DNA of 64,000 nt, taken from the NCBI RefSeq assembly GCF_019112525.1, contig NZ_CP077800.1:992001-1056000 (forward strand), in the 5' to 3' direction. This document shows positions 59,669 through 64,000 of this stretch, piece after piece (within the stretch, counting starts at the first letter, position 1; every line of letters begins with the position of its first letter). The notes under the pieces are model-generated. The model was not told the DNA's origin. It saw only the letters and a program-made list of their open reading frames with translations, and ran no database searches. The stretch is from Modestobacter sp. L9-4. Lineage in GTDB: Bacteria > Actinomycetota > Actinomycetes > Mycobacteriales > Geodermatophilaceae. The position numbers and the translations under genes were made by a program.

Positions 59669-60213
59669 GACGCGCTCCGCTGGGCGGTGGCCGAGGGGCG
59701 CTCGTCCCCGAAGCCGTCGGTGCGGCCGGCACCCACCTCGGCCGCCACCTCCGCGTCGTCGTCCTCGAGGTCGTCGTCCTCGTCGTCCTCGTCGACGGCG
59801 GGCTTGCGGTAGGGGTCGGCCTCGCCGGCGTACTGGGCGCCCTCGCGGGCACGGGCCAGCTCGGCGTCGGCGTACCGGGCCCGCTCGAGTGCCTGCTCGA
59901 GCTCGCGGGCGGTGTCCGGGACGATGTCGGCGATGAAGGTCAGCGTCGGCACGAACTTGATGCCGGTCTGCTTGCCCACCGTCGAGCGGAGCACCCCGGT
60001 GGCGCTGGCCAGCGCCCGCGCGGAGTCCTCGATCTCGTTGTCGTTGCCGTAGACGGTGTAGAACACCGTCGCCTCGCGGAGGTCGCTGGTGACCCGCGCG
60101 TCGGTGATGGTGACCATCCCCAGTCGCGGGTCCTTGATCTGCATCTCGATCGTGGCGGAGACGATCTGACGGATGCGCACCGCCAGCCGGCGTGCCCGGG
60201 CGGGATCGGCCAT
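59665..60213 (-). CDS. rbfA: Ribosome-binding factor A
   Basis: 182-residue KH-fold factor for 30S maturation and cold adaptation. Core: ADPARARRLAVRIRQIVSATIE, DPRLGMVTITDARVTSDLREATVFYTVYG, and GVLRSTVGKQTGIKFVPTLTF. The usual protein is about 130 residues. This one carries a strongly acidic C-terminal tail (DEDDEDDDLEDDDAEV), probably disordered. The ATG at 60213 has AAGGAG upstream. It ends by overlapping the small acidic gene. Confidence 0.95.
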   Translation of the reverse strand: MADPARARRLAVRIRQIVSATIEMQIKDPRLGMVTITDARVTSDLREATVFYTVYGNDNEIEDSARALASATGVLRSTVGKQTGIKFVPTLTFIADIVPDTARELEQALERARYADAELARAREGAQYAGEADPYRKPAVDEDDEDDDLEDDDAEVAAEVGAGRTDGFGDERPSATAQRSAS

Positions 60214-60258
60214 CTCAGCTGCTCCTTCACAGTTGGGCAGGCGTGGCGCCTGCCCGGT

Positions 60259-60555
60259 TCAGTCGTCCGTGTCGCTGATCAACTGGCGGTGCGTGGACAG
60301 CAGCATCACCTCGGGGCGTTCGGCCAGCATCCGCTCGCAGGCGTCGAGCACGTCGGTCACCTGGGTGGCGTCACCGGCGACGGTGGCGATCCCGACCTGC
60401 GCACGACGGTGCAGGTCGGTCTCCCCCACCTCCGCGGCGGCCACCGCGAAGCGGCGCCGCAGCTCGGCCACGATCGGCTTCACCACGGCGCGCTTCTCCT
60501 TGAGCGAGTGGACGTCGCCCAGCAGCAGGTCGGCGCTCAGCATGCCCGTGAACAA
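60259..60555 (-). CDS. DUF503 (YlxP-like) protein
   Basis: 98-residue ferredoxin-like-fold protein found between infB and rbfA in many Gram-positives; function unknown. Core: LSADLLLGDVHSLKEKRAVVKPIVAELRRRF, ETDLHRRAQVGIATVAGD. The start is TTG at 60555: GGAGG lies 7 nt upstream, and the resulting (M)FTGMLSADLLLGD matches where the family begins; the ATG at 60543 would be too far from the ribosome-binding site and lose the first strand. It lies 45 nt upstream of rbfA on the same strand. Confidence 0.88.
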   Translation of the reverse strand: MFTGMLSADLLLGDVHSLKEKRAVVKPIVAELRRRFAVAAAEVGETDLHRRAQVGIATVAGDATQVTDVLDACERMLAERPEVMLLSTHRQLISDTDD

Positions 60556-60592
60556 CCGGCGTCCTCCCTCTCTGCTGCCGGACGGTGTCCGT

Positions 60593-60628
60593 CCCGTCCC
60601 CTCCCCGGCGCACCGGGGAGGAGACGGG
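60593..60628 (-). terminator. Second of two tandem hairpins after infB
   Basis: 16-bp arms with one mismatch (60593-60608 and 60613-60628) and a 4-nt loop. Confidence 0.65.
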
Positions 60629-60632
60629 CAGG

Positions 60633-60676
60633 CCCCGCCCGTCCTGCCCGAGCGTGCTCAGGCGGGACGGGCGGGG
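60633..60676 (-). terminator. First of two tandem hairpins after infB
   Basis: 16-bp arms with one G-T wobble (60633-60648 and 60661-60676) and a 12-nt loop, starting 7 nt past the infB stop. Confidence 0.7.
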
Positions 60677-60683
60677 TGCCTCG

Positions 60684-63600
60684 TCACAGACGCGGCTTCT
60701 CGCGCAGCTCGAAGGTCTGGATGACGTCCTCGGGCTTGATGTCGTTGAACGACCCCAGCCCGATGCCGCACTCGTAGCCCTCGCGGACCTCGGTCGCGTC
60801 GTCCTTGAAGCGACGCAGCGACTCGACGGTCAGGTTGTCCGCCACCACGGCGCCGTCCCGGATGAGACGGGCCTTGGAGTTGCGGACGATCGTGCCGCTG
60901 CGGACCAGCGAGCCGGCGACGTTGCCGATCTTCGGGACCCGGAAGACCTCGCGGACCTCCGCGGTGCCCAGCTGCACCTCTTCGTACTCGGGCTTGAGCA
61001 TGCCCTTGAGCGCGGACTCGATCTCCTCGATGGCCTGGTAGATGACCGTGTAGTACCGGACGTCCACGCCCTCGCGGTTGGCGAGCTCGGTGGCCTGGCC
61101 CTCGGCCCGGACGTTGAAGCCCAGGACGATGACGTCGTCGGCCAGCGCCAGGTCGATGTCGCTCTTGGTGATGCCACCGACGCCGCGGTGGATGACCCGC
61201 AGCGAGATGTCGTCGCTCACCTCGATCTTCATCAGCGCCTCTTCGAGCGCCTCGACGGTGCCCGAGTTGTCGCCCTTGATGATCAGGTTGAGCTGACGGG
61301 TCTCCTTGAGAGCGGCGTCCAGGTCCTCCAGGCTGATCCGCTTCCGCATCGACGCGTTCTGCGCGTTGCGGATCCGGGCCTGGCGGCGGTCGGCGATCTG
61401 ACGGGCGATCCGGTCCTCCTCGACGACGAGGAAGGTGTCACCGGCGCGCGGCACCGAGGTCAGGCCGACGACCTGGACCGGACGGGCCGGCAGGGCCTCC
61501 TTGAGCTTGTTGCCGTGCTCGTCGAGCAGCGACCGGACGCGACCGTAGGCGTCACCGGCCACGATCGAGTCGCCGACGCGGAGCGTGCCGCGCTGGACCA
61601 TGACCGTGGCGACGGGGCCACGACCCTTGTCCAGCTTGCCCTCGATGACGACACCCTGGGGGTCCTGGCCGATGTTGGCGCGCAGGTCCAGCGAGGCGTC
61701 GGCGGTGAGCAGGACCGCCGCGAGCAGGTCGTCGAGACCCTGACGGGTGGTCGCGGAGACGTCGACGAACATCGTGTCGCCGCCGTACTCCTCGGCCACC
61801 AGCCCGTACTCGGTGAGCTGCTGACGGATCTTGGCGGGGTTGGCCCCCTCCTTGTCGATCTTGTTCACCGCGACCACGATCGGCACGTTGGCGGCCTGGG
61901 CGTGGTTGAGCGCCTCGACCGTCTGCGGCATGACGCCGTCGTCGGCAGCGACCACCAGGACGACGATGTCGGTGACCTTCGCGCCACGGGCACGCATCGC
62001 AGTGAACGACTCGTGACCCGGGGTGTCGATGAAGGTGACCGGGCGCTCGTTGCCCTCCAGCTCGGTGACGATCTGGTAGGCGCCGATGTGCTGGGTGATC
62101 CCACCGGCCTCCTTGCCCGCCACGTTGGCGTGCCGGAGCGCGTCGAGGAGCTTGGTCTTGCCGTGGTCGACGTGACCCATGACGGTGACGACCGGCGGAC
62201 GGATGTCCCAGTCGTCCTCGTCGTCGCTCTCCTCGTCGCCGAAGGTGAGGTCGAAGGTGTCGAGGAGCTCGCGGTCCTCGTCCTCCGGGCTGACGACCTG
62301 GATGACCCAGCCGATCTCGGCACCGAGCAGCTGCAGCGTCTCGTCGTTGACCGACTGCGTCGCGGTGATCATCTCGCCCAGGTGGAACAGGGCGGTGACC
62401 AGCGCGGCGGGCTCGGCGTTGATGCGCTCGGCCAGGTCGGTCAGGGACGCGCCGCGCGGCAGCCGCACGGTCTGGCCGTTGCCACGGGGCAGCGAGACGC
62501 CGCCCATGGACGGCGCCGCCATGGAGTCGAACTCCTGACGCCGCTGCTTCTTGCTCTTGCGCCCGCGGACCGGACCGCGACCGCCCGGACGCCCGAAGGC
62601 ACCCGCGGTGCCCGCACCGGAGCCACCGCGCCCACGGCCACGACCGCCGCCGCCACCACCGGGGCGGAAGCCACCGGCCGGAGCACCGCCGCCGCCACCA
62701 GGACCACCGGGGCCACCGGGACCGCCGCCACCGGGACGGAAGCCACCGCCGCCGCCACCGCCGGGACGGAAGCCGCCACCGCCACCGCCGCCGCGACCCG
62801 CACCCGGACCACCGGCGCCGCCGGGACCACCCGGACGACCGCCCGCTGCGGGCCGAGGCGGCATCATGCCGGGGCTCGGGCGCTGCGGCATCATGCCGGG
62901 GTTGGGACGCGGGCCACCGGCACCGGGGCCGGGACGCGGGCCGCCGGGACCGGCTGCCGGACGGGGACCGCCGGAACCGGGACCGGGACGGGGGCCGCCG
63001 GGGCCGGCCGGACGCGGTCCGCCGGGACCGGCCTGGCTGGGCGCACCGGGCGCCGGCGCCGGGCGCGGACCAGCGGCAGCCGGACGCTGACCACTGCTGA
63101 AGGGGTTGTTGCCCGGCCGCGGGGCCGGACGGGGACCGGGACGCGGGCCGGAGCCGACCGGACGGGGTCCGGGCGTGGGACCGCCCTGGCCGGGGGCACC
63201 GGCCGGACGCGCAGCCGGGGCTGCGGGCGCCTGTGCGGCCGGAGCCTGGGCCGCGGGGGCCTGGGCCTGGGGGGCCGGGGCGCTCGGGGCCGGGGCCTGG
63301 GGAGCAGCCGGACGTGCCTGCGGGGCCGGCCGGGGGCCGGGACGCGGGCCGGAGCCGACCGGACGTGCGGGAGCCGGGGCCGACGCCGCGGCAGGAGCCG
63401 GGGTCGGGGCGGCAGCCGCAGGGGCCTGGGGTGCGGCCGGGGCTGCAGGGGCGGACGGCGCGACCGGGGCAACCGGCGCTGCGGGGGCCGAGGCCACCGG
63501 AGCGGACGGGCGCGGTGCGGCCGGGCGCGGGCCGGGGCCGGGACGGGCGCCGGTCGAGCCGGAGCCGTTGGGCGAACCGGCACCGGGGAACGCCTCACGG

Positions 63601-63740
63601 AGCCGTCGGGCCACGGGGGCCTCGACGGTGGAGGACGCGGACTTCACGAACTCGCCCTGCTCCTTGAGCTTGGCGAGCACTGCCTTGCTGTCGATGCCGA
63701 GCTCTTTCGCGAGCTCGTGTACGCGGGCCTTGCCTGGCAC
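60684..63740 (-). CDS. infB: Translation initiation factor IF-2
   Basis: 1018-residue GTPase that places initiator tRNA on the ribosome. A small N-terminal IF2N domain ([28 protein letters not shown]) is followed by about 330 residues of Pro/Ala/Gly-rich low complexity, usual in actinobacteria. The G domain has [15 protein letters not shown] (near residue 520), [15 protein letters not shown] and [10 protein letters not shown]. The C-terminal domains include [18 protein letters not shown]. The GTG at 63740 has AGAGGAG upstream. ylxR lies 186 nt upstream, and the tandem hairpins close the gene. Confidence 0.97.
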   Translation of the reverse strand: MPGKARVHELAKELGIDSKAVLAKLKEQGEFVKSASSTVEAPVARRLREAFPGAGSPNGSGSTGARPGPGPRPAAPRPSAPVASAPAAPVAPVAPSAPAAPAAPQAPAAAAPTPAPAAASAPAPARPVGSGPRPGPRPAPQARPAAPQAPAPSAPAPQAQAPAAQAPAAQAPAAPAARPAGAPGQGGPTPGPRPVGSGPRPGPRPAPRPGNNPFSSGQRPAAAGPRPAPAPGAPSQAGPGGPRPAGPGGPRPGPGSGGPRPAAGPGGPRPGPGAGGPRPNPGMMPQRPSPGMMPPRPAAGGRPGGPGGAGGPGAGRGGGGGGGFRPGGGGGGGFRPGGGGPGGPGGPGGGGGAPAGGFRPGGGGGGRGRGRGGSGAGTAGAFGRPGGRGPVRGRKSKKQRRQEFDSMAAPSMGGVSLPRGNGQTVRLPRGASLTDLAERINAEPAALVTALFHLGEMITATQSVNDETLQLLGAEIGWVIQVVSPEDEDRELLDTFDLTFGDEESDDEDDWDIRPPVVTVMGHVDHGKTKLLDALRHANVAGKEAGGITQHIGAYQIVTELEGNERPVTFIDTPGHESFTAMRARGAKVTDIVVLVVAADDGVMPQTVEALNHAQAANVPIVVAVNKIDKEGANPAKIRQQLTEYGLVAEEYGGDTMFVDVSATTRQGLDDLLAAVLLTADASLDLRANIGQDPQGVVIEGKLDKGRGPVATVMVQRGTLRVGDSIVAGDAYGRVRSLLDEHGNKLKEALPARPVQVVGLTSVPRAGDTFLVVEEDRIARQIADRRQARIRNAQNASMRKRISLEDLDAALKETRQLNLIIKGDNSGTVEALEEALMKIEVSDDISLRVIHRGVGGITKSDIDLALADDVIVLGFNVRAEGQATELANREGVDVRYYTVIYQAIEEIESALKGMLKPEYEEVQLGTAEVREVFRVPKIGNVAGSLVRSGTIVRNSKARLIRDGAVVADNLTVESLRRFKDDATEVREGYECGIGLGSFNDIKPEDVIQTFELREKPRL

Positions 63741-63926
63741 GGGTCTCCTCTGGTGAGGCCGGCGGCGGGCCCGCTCGACCTCGGAATTAGTGGTGGTGCA
63801 TGGTCATCGTGGCGACTTCACGGGTTGCTCATCCGAGGTCGTCCTGCTCTCGTAGTGGACCGGCCGGTTGCCGGTCCGACGGTGTTCGTCCTGCGGTGCT
63901 GGTGCCCGGGGTGTCGTCCCGGCCGG

Positions 63927-64000
63927 TCACGACGACCGGGCGGAGACGAGCTCCTCGAGCGCACCGGTCTCCAGTGTCGCGCTGCTGCGCAACGCACGCG
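63927..64000 (-). CDS. YlxR-like (DUF448) protein, C-terminal fragment
   Basis: The window ends inside this gene, which starts beyond base 64000. The visible frame reads RALRSSATLETGALEELVSARSS and a TGA stop, in keeping with the end of a YlxR/DUF448 RNA-binding protein that commonly lies between nusA and infB. The identification rests mostly on this position and the short ALRSSATL match. Confidence 0.55.
   Translation of the reverse strand, partial: RALRSSATLETGALEELVSARSS

Overview
The window is very GC-rich DNA from an actinobacterium. Evidence: Ala/Arg/Gly/Pro-rich proteins, frequent GTG starts, a recA promoter of the LexA plus RecA-NDp (PafBC) kind, a 23S rRNA of about 3.1 kb, and actinobacterial signature genes (clgR, DUF3046, LpqY-SugABC, MhuD-like, DUF4032, RNase J). 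Much of the minus-strand gene order (recX-recA-DUF3046, clgR, cinA-pgsA-rimO-ftsK, rnj-dapA-thyX, dfrA-thyA, dapB, M16 peptidase-pnp-rpsO-ribF, truB, rbfA-infB-ylxR) follows the conserved actinobacterial block known from Mycobacterium and Streptomyces. I would guess a Geodermatophilaceae-like lineage, but the sequence alone does not prove that.

Layout. 0-7.5 kb: the 3' end of dhaK with a GlcG/HbpS-like gene, a hypothetical gene, a DUF3048 lipoprotein, then recX and recA with their SOS promoter, and a divergent HxlR regulator/NmrA reductase pair. 7.2-16.9 kb: DUF3046, a 32-residue membrane peptide, a KTSC protein, the very large helicase Lhr, two tandem Nei-type DNA glycosylases, an APH(3')-like kinase and PspA. 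17.1-24.7 kb: pgi and a trehalose-type ABC importer (lpqY-sugA-sugB-sugC) preceded by a DUF4032 kinase-like gene. 25-34 kb: TetR, ClgR, the cinA-pgsA-rimO run, FtsK and an S9 peptidase. 34.2-41.6 kb: a frameshifted RNase J gene, dapA, both thymidylate synthases (thyX and thyA) with dfrA, a YcaQ-like DNA glycosylase, a GNAT enzyme and a DUF2461 protein.

42.1-47.6 kb is a complete rRNA operon on the minus strand (16S-23S-5S, no tRNA in the spacer), with two upstream promoters, a 23S processing stem and a terminator. 48-64 kb is a long minus-strand translation/RNA-processing block: ylxR (partial), infB, DUF503, rbfA, a small unknown gene, nrnA-like DHH, a MATE exporter, truB, mhuD-like, ilvE, ribF, rpsO, pnp, M16 peptidase, VanZ-like, dapB. 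Many neighbours overlap by 4 nt (ATGA or GTGA), which implies translational coupling.

The genes are mostly housekeeping: DNA repair (recA, recX, lhr, two nei, YcaQ-like), translation and RNA decay, lysine and thymidylate synthesis, and sugar uptake. I see no mobile element, prophage, CRISPR array or defence island. The least ordinary features are the RNase J frameshift, tandem repeats running into the recX 3' end, the repeat-rich RecX, the nei duplication, a MATE gene with no conventional start codon, a small overlapping gene between rbfA and nrnA, and a triple 40-bp repeat behind the rRNA operon.
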